Source: a virus. Taken from it: DNA of 29,165 nucleotides. Where the stretch lies: positions 1 to 29,165 of the IMG/VR virus record IMGVR_UViG_3300010885_067404. One strand, written 5' to 3'. Within the stretch, counting starts at the first letter, position 1. Every line of letters begins with the position of its first letter. The position numbers and the translations under genes are program-made. Shown piece by piece: positions 1-5,563 of this stretch. Under the pieces are notes generated by a model. That model worked only from the letters and a program-made list of their open reading frames with translations, was not told the origin of the DNA and did not search any database.

Positions 1-423
1 GCAAATGCTGATTGGAAGAAGAACTACGGTGTAGGTCAGGCGATCGAATGGCAGGGTACTACTATCGGTTCAAAGGGTAACGAAGGTGTTGCTAATGGAG
101 TTAGCTTGACAAACGGCTCAATTGGTTATGTTGAATATGCATTTGCTAAGCAGAACGGTCTGTCATGGGCTAAAATGATTGGTACTGATGGTAAGGTTGC
201 TGCTCCTGGAATCAAGAGCTTCCAGACAAATTGGCCTATGGTTGCTACTAGCTATATCGTGATGTACAAGAATCCTTCCGATCCTGCTGCTTCTAAGGAA
301 GCAATCAAGTTCTTTGAGTATTCTTATGCACATGGCGACAAACAAGCAGAAGAACTAGATTATGTTCCTCTGACATCTGCTCAGAAGGCAGAAGTAAAAA
401 AAATCTGGAATATCATTCAGTAA
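1..423 (+). CDS. pstS: PstS-like phosphate-binding protein, C-terminal part (5' end outside window)
   Basis: The frame is open from base 1 to the TAA at 421-423 and gives the last 140 residues. The segments GNEGVANGV, GSIGYVEYAFA, NWPMVATSYIVMYKNP and LDYVPLT match the C-terminal lobe of PstS, the periplasmic phosphate-binding protein of the PstSCAB transporter. T4-like phages of aquatic bacteria often carry pstS, where it is thought to support phosphate uptake by the infected cell. Codon choice (many AAG, GGT, GCT) differs from the AT-rich structural genes further on, which suggests separate acquisition or selection for high expression. The signal peptide and N-lobe are outside the window, so completeness cannot be judged. 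Confidence 0.85.
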   Translation, partial: ANADWKKNYGVGQAIEWQGTTIGSKGNEGVANGVSLTNGSIGYVEYAFAKQNGLSWAKMIGTDGKVAAPGIKSFQTNWPMVATSYIVMYKNPSDPAASKEAIKFFEYSYAHGDKQAEELDYVPLTSAQKAEVKKIWNIIQ

Positions 424-440
424 TTTAACGAAAAAAACAG

Positions 441-469
441 TTGCTTATTTCCAAAAAACAGGTTATATT
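441..469 (+). promoter_or_regulatory. Host-type sigma70 promoter candidate
   Basis: TTGCTT (441-446), a 17-base spacer and TATATT (464-469) lie in the gap after pstS and before the small gene at 495. The same layout, with TTG-type -35 boxes, recurs in front of several other genes in this window. Called from box matching only. Confidence 0.45.
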
Positions 470-494
470 AAGATATAAGCTGAGGAGATAAGTG

Positions 495-611
495 ATGGTC
501 GTTAAACATAATAAATATGCTGCTGAGGTACGTACACCAAAGTATCGTATGCGTGTAGTTGCTTCTAAGAAAGCTTATAACAGAAAAATCAAGCACAAAA
601 AAAGTGCTTGA
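495..611 (+). CDS. Small basic protein, 38 aa, unknown function
   Basis: ATG at 495 follows a good Shine-Dalgarno (TGAGGAGATAAGTG); TGA is at 609-611. The product is short and strongly basic, with many Lys and Arg and little acid (MVVKHNKYAAEVRTPKYRMR at the start, then a Lys-rich tail). Its composition suggests nucleic-acid or ribosome contact, but no family is recognised with certainty. It has its own promoter candidate upstream, and its last codons form the hairpin at 587-613, so the gene looks like an independent unit. Confidence 0.65.
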   Translation: MVVKHNKYAAEVRTPKYRMRVVASKKAYNRKIKHKKSA

Positions 612-613
612 TT
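587..613 (+). terminator. Perfect 10-bp hairpin overlapping the end of the small basic gene
   Basis: AATCAAGCAC (587-596) and GTGCTTGATT (604-613) are perfectly complementary around a loop of seven A. The stop codon 609-611 lies in the 3' arm. Only a weak T-rich tail follows (AATTTCTG), so it could be a terminator or a 3'-end stabilising hairpin. The 3' arm also contains the -35 box of the next promoter. Confidence 0.55.
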
Positions 614-646
614 AATTTCTGTGACTATTATATTATTAGTTATAAT
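608..646 (+). promoter_or_regulatory. Host-type promoter candidate for the DUF932 gene
   Basis: TTGATT (608-613), a 17-base spacer and TATTAT (631-636) are followed by a perfect TATAAT at 641-646 that has no good -35 at 16-18 bases. One or both may serve the gene at 670. The -35 box is shared with the 3' arm of the preceding hairpin. Confidence 0.45.
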
Positions 647-669
647 GAGATGTGAAAGGAAAATACATA

Positions 670-1623
670 ATGGCTCATGAACTAGAATTAAATACAGACG
701 GTACGGCTAAGATGGCTTATGTTGGGGATGTCCCTTGGCATGGTCTTGGTAAGCAAGTTCACTATGACTTGACTCCTAAGCAGATGCTTATAGAAGCTGG
801 TCTCGATTATAAGAACCATAAAGTTCCGCTGATTGCTGAACTTGATGGCAAGAAGATTGATACTGGTCGTCAAGCTCTTATTCGAGACGATGGTAAATTT
901 CTTGATATTGTCGGACCTGAATGGCATGATATTAATAATGAAGATGCAATGAACTTCTTTAATGAGTTTGTTATGGAAGGTGATATGCAGATGCATACTG
1001 CTGGCTCTCTTAAGGATGGTCGCGTTATGTGGGCACTTGCTAAGGTTGGTGAAGACTTTGAACTCTTTAACGGTGATCGTGTTGAAGCCTATCTTCAGTT
1101 TAGTAACTTCCATCAGTTTGGTTATTCTAACGATGTGCGTTTTACACCAATTCGCGTCGTGTGTAATAACACTTTGAGCATGTCTCTTGCTAATAACGCT
1201 AAGCATCAGTTTAAGATTAATCATCGTGCAAAATTTGATGCTGAGCAAGTAAAGTCAGCTCTTGGTATTGCTCGTAATAAGCTTCATACGTATAAAGATG
1301 TTGCGGAATTTCTTGGTAGCAAGAGGTATAATGATGAGACGGTTTCTCAGTACTTTGCAGAAGTGTTTCCATCGCTTTCCTCTAAAAATGAAAAAGTTCT
1401 TAGCCGAGCGGCGATTCAAGCTCTTGACGTGCTTTATAATCAACCAGGTGCTGAATATGCAGAAGGTTCTTGGTGGCAGGGATTTAATGCAGTCACTTAT
1501 TTGACCGATCATGTTCTTGGTCATAGTGCTGATAGTCGTCTCTCAAGTTCTTGGTACGGAGTTAATCAGACCCGTAAAGTCAAGGCTCTTGAAAAAGCTC
1601 TTGAATACGCTACTGCAGCATAA
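670..1623 (+). CDS. DUF932 phage/plasmid-like protein
   Basis: The 317-residue product has features of the DUF932 (phage/plasmid-like TIGR03299) family: the N-terminal VPWHGLGKQV segment, a central TPIRVVCNNTLSMSL segment and a C-terminal WWQGFNAVTYLTDHV segment. Family function is unknown; members are common in phages and plasmids and are sometimes suspected to act in DNA metabolism. ATG 670 is chosen over an in-frame GTG at 652 because AAGGA sits nine bases upstream. A hairpin terminator follows directly. Codon use is closer to pstS than to the late genes. Confidence 0.85.
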   Translation: MAHELELNTDGTAKMAYVGDVPWHGLGKQVHYDLTPKQMLIEAGLDYKNHKVPLIAELDGKKIDTGRQALIRDDGKFLDIVGPEWHDINNEDAMNFFNEFVMEGDMQMHTAGSLKDGRVMWALAKVGEDFELFNGDRVEAYLQFSNFHQFGYSNDVRFTPIRVVCNNTLSMSLANNAKHQFKINHRAKFDAEQVKSALGIARNKLHTYKDVAEFLGSKRYNDETVSQYFAEVFPSLSSKNEKVLSRAAIQALDVLYNQPGAEYAEGSWWQGFNAVTYLTDHVLGHSADSRLSSSWYGVNQTRKVKALEKALEYATAA

Positions 1624-1625
1624 TA

Positions 1626-1652
1626 GAGGGGCCTAGAGCCCCTCACTTTTCC
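1626..1652 (+). terminator. Intrinsic terminator
   Basis: GAGGGGC (1626-1632), loop CTAGA and GCCCCTC (1638-1644) form a 7-bp GC-rich stem followed by a T-rich tail (ACTTTTCCTT). It closes the DUF932 gene. Confidence 0.7.
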
Positions 1653-1665
1653 TTGGAGTTAAAAA

Positions 1666-1887
1666 ATGTTTATCTTTAAAATTATTTGGTGGTTATGGTG
1701 TTCACCAGGCAAGTTTTGGATTTGGTATGATTATGTGCAAGCTAAGCCAAGAGATATGAACGATATTACTACTGTCATAGAATCAGAACGTCGTATGTTA
1801 AATATCAAAATTCTTGCACCGTTATACTCTTTGACATTATGGCCTCTTATAGTCCTTGTCCTATACGTAGCTTTTACTCATAAATAA
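1666..1887 (+). CDS. Small membrane protein, 73 aa, unknown
   Basis: ATG 1666 follows TTGGAGTTAAAAA, a good ribosome site. The N-terminus (MFIFKIIWWLWCSPGKFWIW) is very hydrophobic and Trp-rich, and the C-terminus (ILAPLYSLTLWPLIVLVLY) is a clear membrane helix. A polar charged segment of about 30 residues lies between. A protein with two membrane segments or a re-entrant N-terminus is likely. No family is recognised. It sits between the terminator at 1626 and the Dps-like gene. Confidence 0.6.
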   Translation: MFIFKIIWWLWCSPGKFWIWYDYVQAKPRDMNDITTVIESERRMLNIKILAPLYSLTLWPLIVLVLYVAFTHK

Positions 1888-1897
1888 AAGATAAATA
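1880..1897 (+). promoter_or_regulatory. Weak late-promoter-like boxes before the Dps-like gene
   Basis: CATAAATA (1880-1887) and GATAAATA (1890-1897) each differ at one position from TATAAATA, the T4 late -10 box. They lie 25-42 bases before the ATG at 1922. Tentative. Confidence 0.3.
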
Positions 1898-1921
1898 TTT
1901 TTTTAAACTTTGGAGACCTTT

Positions 1922-2353
1922 ATGCTAGTTGAACAAATGAAAGTGCTTTTAGCTTCTGTATTTTCTCTTTATTTGAAAACTCATAATTTTCATTGGAATA
2001 TTACAGGCCCTAATTTTCCTCAATACCATGATTTTTTAGGTAATTTATATAATGAGATTCATGAATCTGTAGATAAAATTGCGGAAGAGATTAGAGCGTT
2101 AGATTCATATGCTCCTGGTAGTTATATGCGTTTTCAAGAGCTTACAAAGATTGAAGATGAAACAAGTGTACCTTCAGCTCTTACTATGATAAACATTCTT
2201 TATTTTGATAATCAAAGAATTATTGATCAGTTAACTGCTTGTCATACGTTAGCACAAGAACAAAATATTGGTGGTTTAATTAATTTTCTCGAAGACCGTT
2301 TAGATATACATTCTAAACACGCTTGGAAGCTTCGTTCTATTTTTAAAACTTAA
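1922..2353 (+). CDS. Dps-like ferritin protein with altered ferroxidase site
   Basis: The 143-residue product belongs to the Dps/ferritin-like family, four-helix proteins that form a 12-mer shell, oxidise iron and protect DNA. Compared with E. coli Dps from memory, the iron ligands H24 (in HWNITGP), H36, D51 and E55 (DKIAEE) are present at the right spacing. The position of E. coli Asp67 is Gly40. The Lys-rich N-terminal tail used by E. coli Dps to bind DNA is absent. ATG 1922 is chosen over the in-frame TTG at 1910 because GGAG lies six bases upstream and the TTG overlaps that site. The gene is followed by a tRNA. Confidence 0.85.
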   Translation: MLVEQMKVLLASVFSLYLKTHNFHWNITGPNFPQYHDFLGNLYNEIHESVDKIAEEIRALDSYAPGSYMRFQELTKIEDETSVPSALTMINILYFDNQRIIDQLTACHTLAQEQNIGGLINFLEDRLDIHSKHAWKLRSIFKT

Positions 2354-2364
2354 TTAAAAAAATA

Positions 2365-2440
2365 GGTCACTTAGCTCAACTGGAAGAGCCAAAGATTTCT
2401 ACTCTTTAGGTTGGGGGTTCGAGTCCCTCAGTGATCACCA
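2365..2440 (+). tRNA. tRNA-Arg (anticodon UCU)
   Basis: The 76-base cloverleaf is complete. The acceptor stem is GGTCACT with AGTGATC (one G-T pair), the D stem GCTC/GAGC, and the anticodon stem AAAGA/TCTTT around loop TTTCTAC, giving anticodon TCT. The T arm has TTCGAGT in its loop and CCA is encoded at 2438-2440. It reads AGA codons, which are frequent in the AT-rich late genes of this window. It lies between the Dps-like gene and thyX, apparently in the same transcript. Confidence 0.93.
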
Positions 2441-2462
2441 ATTTTTAAAGAAAAAATACATT

Positions 2463-3188
2463 ATGTCAGCAAGAATAGTAGCACTTACACAACCTATCAT
2501 TAGTAATGATGGTAATATAGGAACTAGCGCACCTATGATGAGCGTTGATGAGTTTATCGCTTATGTTGCTCGTGTATCTAATCCTGGTAATCAAAATAAT
2601 CATGAGACAGCACCAAAGTTAATTAAGTATCTTATAAAAAATTATCATTGGTCTCCTCTTGAGATGGCCCATGTTGTGATGGAGATTAATACTACCCGAG
2701 ATATTGCTCGTCAGATCCTTCGTCATCGTTCATTCTCATTTCAAGAATTTAGTCAGAGATATGCAGATCCTACTAAAGATATGGGGTTTATTACTCGAGA
2801 AGCTCGTCTCCAAGATACAAAAAATAGACAAAACTCAATTGAGACAGAAGATACACAAATTAAGAAACAGTGGGATGTGTATCAAAAGAATCATATACAT
2901 GCTTCAGAGAGTATATATAAATGGGCAATTGAAAACGGTATTGCAAAAGAACAGGCTCGCGCAGTGCTCCCAGAAGGCCTTACCGTTTCTCGTATGTATA
3001 TGACAGGTTCAGTGCGTTCATGGATACATTATTGTCAACTCCGGATGACTAATGGTACACAGAAAGAACATCGTGAAGTTGCAGCTGAATGCTGGGATGA
3101 TTTAGTTAAAAAGTTCCCCTCCCTGAGTAATCTAAACTTGATGCTCAATACTACTAACCAACTTAAAGAAGGAAATACAAATGAATAA
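2463..3188 (+). CDS. thyX: Flavin-dependent thymidylate synthase ThyX
   Basis: The 241-residue protein carries the ThyX signature RHRxxSxxxxSxR exactly (RHRSFSFQEFSQR, residues 87-99). ThyX makes dTMP from dUMP with methylene-tetrahydrofolate, FAD and NADPH. Other expected segments are present: the early VARVSNP motif, HETAPKLIKYLI, and EQARAVLPEGL for substrate binding. Length fits the family. The ribosome site before ATG 2463 is weak (AAAGAAAAAA) and the gene follows the tRNA by 22 bases. Its stop overlaps the next start by 8 bp. It fits a phage that supplies its own thymidylate during AT-rich DNA synthesis. Confidence 0.95.
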   Translation: MSARIVALTQPIISNDGNIGTSAPMMSVDEFIAYVARVSNPGNQNNHETAPKLIKYLIKNYHWSPLEMAHVVMEINTTRDIARQILRHRSFSFQEFSQRYADPTKDMGFITREARLQDTKNRQNSIETEDTQIKKQWDVYQKNHIHASESIYKWAIENGIAKEQARAVLPEGLTVSRMYMTGSVRSWIHYCQLRMTNGTQKEHREVAAECWDDLVKKFPSLSNLNLMLNTTNQLKEGNTNE

Positions 3189-3801
3189 TATTCTTACAAT
3201 TACCGCAATCCTTGCTATGACTGCAACTGCTTTTGCATCAGATCTTCCTTCTAAGAAGACAGCGCCTATTATACCAGTTTCAGCTACAAACACAGATAGT
3301 CTGACTGTTTCTTACGGTCAGGATCTAGGTGTAGATTTTGGTGCTAAGACAAGTGATACGTATGCAGTTGCTTATAAGCATTCACTTGGTAGCGGATTTA
3401 GCGTTGGCGGTGTTGCTAGCACATCACAGTCTACTAATTCTCTGCTTAAGCAAAATATTGAAGCGCAAGCTAGCTATGCACTTCCTGCAATAGCAGGTGT
3501 TGTGGTAAGCGGTAAGGTGGGTGTTGGTGAGCGTTTCACCACAACTAACTTCCCATACTTTGCTCTTTACGGTAATGCTGACTACAAGTTGCTTGATGGA
3601 GTTACACTTAATGCTGCTCAGTATCGCTATCGTAACGCATTCGATACAGCAAACGATTACGAAAGCCATCAGATTGGAACAGGTGTAACTATTGACCTTG
3701 CTTCTAACTATGCAGTTAGTGCAAAGATTAGCCGTAGTTATGATGCAGATTATAATGCTACTGGAGATGCAGTTACAATCGGTCTTACTGTTAAATTTTA
3801 A
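3181..3801 (+). CDS. Outer-membrane beta-barrel protein with signal peptide
   Basis: The 206-residue product begins with a signal peptide (MNNILTITAILAMTATAFA, probable cleavage before SDLPSKK). A Pro-rich linker follows, then alternating hydrophobic strands rich in Tyr, Gly and Ser. It ends in VTIGLTVKF with a C-terminal Phe, the typical recognition end for beta-barrel assembly. It resembles small porin-like outer-membrane proteins of alphaproteobacteria. ATG 3181 lies inside the end of thyX (8-bp overlap) with AAGGA upstream. A phage-borne outer-membrane protein might alter receptor exposure, superinfection or uptake; that is inference. A strong terminator follows. Confidence 0.75.
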   Translation: MNNILTITAILAMTATAFASDLPSKKTAPIIPVSATNTDSLTVSYGQDLGVDFGAKTSDTYAVAYKHSLGSGFSVGGVASTSQSTNSLLKQNIEAQASYALPAIAGVVVSGKVGVGERFTTTNFPYFALYGNADYKLLDGVTLNAAQYRYRNAFDTANDYESHQIGTGVTIDLASNYAVSAKISRSYDADYNATGDAVTIGLTVKF

Positions 3802-3813
3802 TATTTAAAATAA

Positions 3814-3821
3814 TATAAATA
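3814..3821 (+). promoter_or_regulatory. TATAAATA late-promoter box
   Basis: An exact TATAAATA lies 59 bases before ATG 3873 and directly before the terminator hairpin at 3823. A transcript started here would begin within or near that hairpin. Confidence 0.5.
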
Positions 3822-3822
3822 A

Positions 3823-3855
3823 AAAGCGCTAGAATTCTAGCGCTTTCTTTTTTTT
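3823..3855 (+). terminator. Strong intrinsic terminator (perfect 24-base palindrome)
   Basis: AAAGCGCTAGAA (3823-3834) and TTCTAGCGCTTT (3835-3846) form a perfect palindrome followed by a T run (to 3855). It ends the thyX/barrel transcript. Confidence 0.85.
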
Positions 3856-3872
3856 ATAGGAGTCTAAATGAC

Positions 3873-4247
3873 ATGAGCAATTACTGGGGATATCACCTTA
3901 TTCTAGACTGCGCCGGGGCAGATCCAGAATTAATTAGAAGTTACGATAATATTTATAATTTTTCAAAAGACCTAGTTAAGCGTATTGATATGGTTGCTTA
4001 TGGTGAACCACAGATTGTACACTTTGGATCAGGTGATAAAGCTGGTTACACTCTAGTACAGCTTATTGAAACTTCTAATATATGCTGTCATTTCGTTGAA
4101 GATAATAATACATTTTATCTCGACGTATTCTCATGTAAAGAATTTAATCCAGATGTAGTAGCAGATCTTGTTAATGAGTACTTTAAAACAACACATCAGA
4201 AAATGGCTTATCTTGAACGTCAAGCTTCAATAGAAGAACAAGCTTAA
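3873..4247 (+). CDS. speD: S-adenosylmethionine decarboxylase-like (SpeD)
   Basis: The 124-residue product resembles short prokaryotic-type AdoMet decarboxylases, pyruvoyl enzymes that supply aminopropyl groups for spermidine synthesis. Recognised parts are the N-terminal YWGYHLILDCAGAD, the central LVQLIETSNICCHF and the following FYLDVFSCKEF. In bacterial SpeH enzymes self-cleavage occurs at Glu-Ser in an ISESH segment; aligned here the Ser is kept but Thr precedes it (ETSN). ATG 3873 is used because an ATG at 3868 runs into TGA after two codons. Polyamines neutralise packaged DNA, and speD is known from related cyanophages. A terminator follows. Confidence 0.75.
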   Translation: MSNYWGYHLILDCAGADPELIRSYDNIYNFSKDLVKRIDMVAYGEPQIVHFGSGDKAGYTLVQLIETSNICCHFVEDNNTFYLDVFSCKEFNPDVVADLVNEYFKTTHQKMAYLERQASIEEQA

Positions 4248-4252
4248 TAATT

Positions 4253-4275
4253 AAGGGCCTTAGGGCCCTTTTTTT
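4253..4275 (+). terminator. Intrinsic terminator
   Basis: AAGGGCC (4253-4259), loop TTAG and GGCCCTT (4264-4270) are perfectly paired and followed by seven T (4269-4275). It ends speD. Confidence 0.88.
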
Positions 4276-4276
4276 A

Positions 4277-4305
4277 TTGCATAATATTGCTTTTGGGACT
4301 ATTAT
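4277..4305 (+). promoter_or_regulatory. Host-type promoter candidate
   Basis: TTGCAT (4277-4282), a 17-base spacer and TATTAT (4300-4305) follow the speD terminator immediately and precede ATG 4326 by 20 bases. The layout matches the other early-type promoters of the window. Confidence 0.5.
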
Positions 4306-4325
4306 TAAATTATGGTGAGACAGAT

Positions 4326-4556
4326 ATGGAGAAAAAAGTGTTTCAACGTAAGTCAAATATGAAATTAGCTACTATTAATGATGGTTCACGTGTTCAGCTC
4401 GCAGATCTTATTAAGTTCTGTCAGCAAGCTAGTATTGATCTTAGTAAAAATGGAGATGATAATTCTAGTATTCGTTTTGAAATATTTGCTGATTATCTTC
4501 GCGAAGATTATCGAGGAGGAAAACTTATGTATAATTCTAATATTTTAGGATTATAA
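4326..4556 (+). CDS. Hypothetical protein, 76 aa
   Basis: ATG 4326 is preferred over an upstream in-frame TTG (4287), which lies inside the promoter spacer; GGTGAG precedes it. The protein is soluble, starts with a basic stretch (MEKKVFQRKSNMKLA) and continues with SRVQLADLIKFCQQASIDLS and FEIFADYL segments that look helical. No family is recognised. It is expressed from its own promoter and ends just before a late-promoter box, so it probably belongs to early transcription. Confidence 0.6.
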   Translation: MEKKVFQRKSNMKLATINDGSRVQLADLIKFCQQASIDLSKNGDDNSSIRFEIFADYLREDYRGGKLMYNSNILGL

Positions 4557-4560
4557 TTTA

Positions 4561-4568
4561 TATAAATA
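4561..4568 (+). promoter_or_regulatory. TATAAATA late-promoter box
   Basis: An exact TATAAATA sits 20 bases before the start codon at 4589. It implies late expression of the nuclease-like/ligase-like gene pair. Confidence 0.65.
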
Positions 4569-4588
4569 GCTTATTATAGGAGATTAAT

Positions 4589-5563
4589 ATGCTCAAGTTT
4601 ACTCAGATCATTAATGAAGTAAAAATGACTTCTACTGGTTCAGAAGGTCAACGCCATGCTAAACAATATCTTACAAATCCAGAAACTGCTACTTATAAGA
4701 CTGTTTCTAAAGTAGAACATATTCCAGCAGGCGAAACAGTTAAAGTTCACAGTCATTATTATGATGATAAGACTAATACAACTTATGCATCTATTTCACA
4801 TAGTAGTGATCCAAGTAAAAAAATTACAGTTCCAATTAGTAAGCTTCATAAGCCTATGGAAAGAGCTTCTGGTCATGGTAGACGTGAAGCAGAAAATGTA
4901 GCAATTGCTGATCTTCATAAAAAAATTCAAGCTCATAATGCTAAAAAACCGCTTATGATGACCGACCGCTTTGGTAAAATACATCATATTGTAGGAGCTG
5001 AACAAGTTAGTGGTAATCCTAAAGCTGATATTGCACTTGTTAATAATAAAGGTGAGCACGTCATACACATTAGTCATAAAAAGAGTGAAATAAGCCATCA
5101 AGGATATGGTGCATTTAACTCTAAAGAAAATGAATCACATCCTGTAATTAAAGATTTTAGTAATAAGCTCTCAGCTGATGTTGATACATTAAAAGGTAAA
5201 TCAAGAACTTATACTTTAAATCATAATGATAAAAAACATTCAGATATTATTAAAAGAGCTTTATTTGGTAGAGCACATTCTGATAGTAAATCAAGCACAG
5301 AAAACGTAGATGAGATTCATCATGGGTTAATGAACCTTAAGAGAAATTCAGATGGTACCCATAGTCTTACTTCTGAAAAAAAAGTAGATAGAAGTAATTA
5401 TCAAAAACAAAATTTTGAATTAGTTGCTAAAAACGCTCCAGATAGAAATATACCAGGCACTAAAATTAAAGGTATTTTAGGTCTTTGGGCTAAAGGTAGT
5501 CGTAAAGGTAGAGATGTTAAATCAATTTCAGAAGAATTTATCTTAAAGGTAGTAAATGCTTAG
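4589..5563 (+). CDS. Late protein with capsid-targeting-like N-terminus; possible PD-(D/E)XK nuclease
   Basis: The 324-residue product starts MLKFTQIINE-V, which resembles the T4 internal-protein capsid-targeting peptide (MKTYQEFIAE) cut after Glu by the gp21 protease. The body is rich in His, Lys and Ser. In the middle, GRREAENVA (98-104), NPKADIALV (143-151) and HVIHISHKK (157-165) fit the E / D-x(n)-S-x-K layout of a PD-(D/E)XK nuclease fold, with D147 and K164 as candidate catalytic residues; this is motif reading only. The C-terminus is basic (IKGILGLWAKGSRKGRDVKS). It has a late box at 4561, AGGAG before ATG, and overlaps the next gene by 8 bp. It could instead be a structural DNA-binding protein. 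Confidence 0.6.
   Translation: MLKFTQIINEVKMTSTGSEGQRHAKQYLTNPETATYKTVSKVEHIPAGETVKVHSHYYDDKTNTTYASISHSSDPSKKITVPISKLHKPMERASGHGRREAENVAIADLHKKIQAHNAKKPLMMTDRFGKIHHIVGAEQVSGNPKADIALVNNKGEHVIHISHKKSEISHQGYGAFNSKENESHPVIKDFSNKLSADVDTLKGKSRTYTLNHNDKKHSDIIKRALFGRAHSDSKSSTENVDEIHHGLMNLKRNSDGTHSLTSEKKVDRSNYQKQNFELVAKNAPDRNIPGTKIKGILGLWAKGSRKGRDVKSISEEFILKVVNA

Noticed and set aside
1-423. pstS as a sign of a bacterial chromosome or host contamination
   Set aside because: No pstC/A/B or phoU follows, the next genes are phage-type, and pstS is known in related phages.
688-1248. A long minus-strand open frame inside the DUF932 gene
   Set aside because: It mirrors the plus-strand gene, has no ribosome site and its product has no recognisable pattern.
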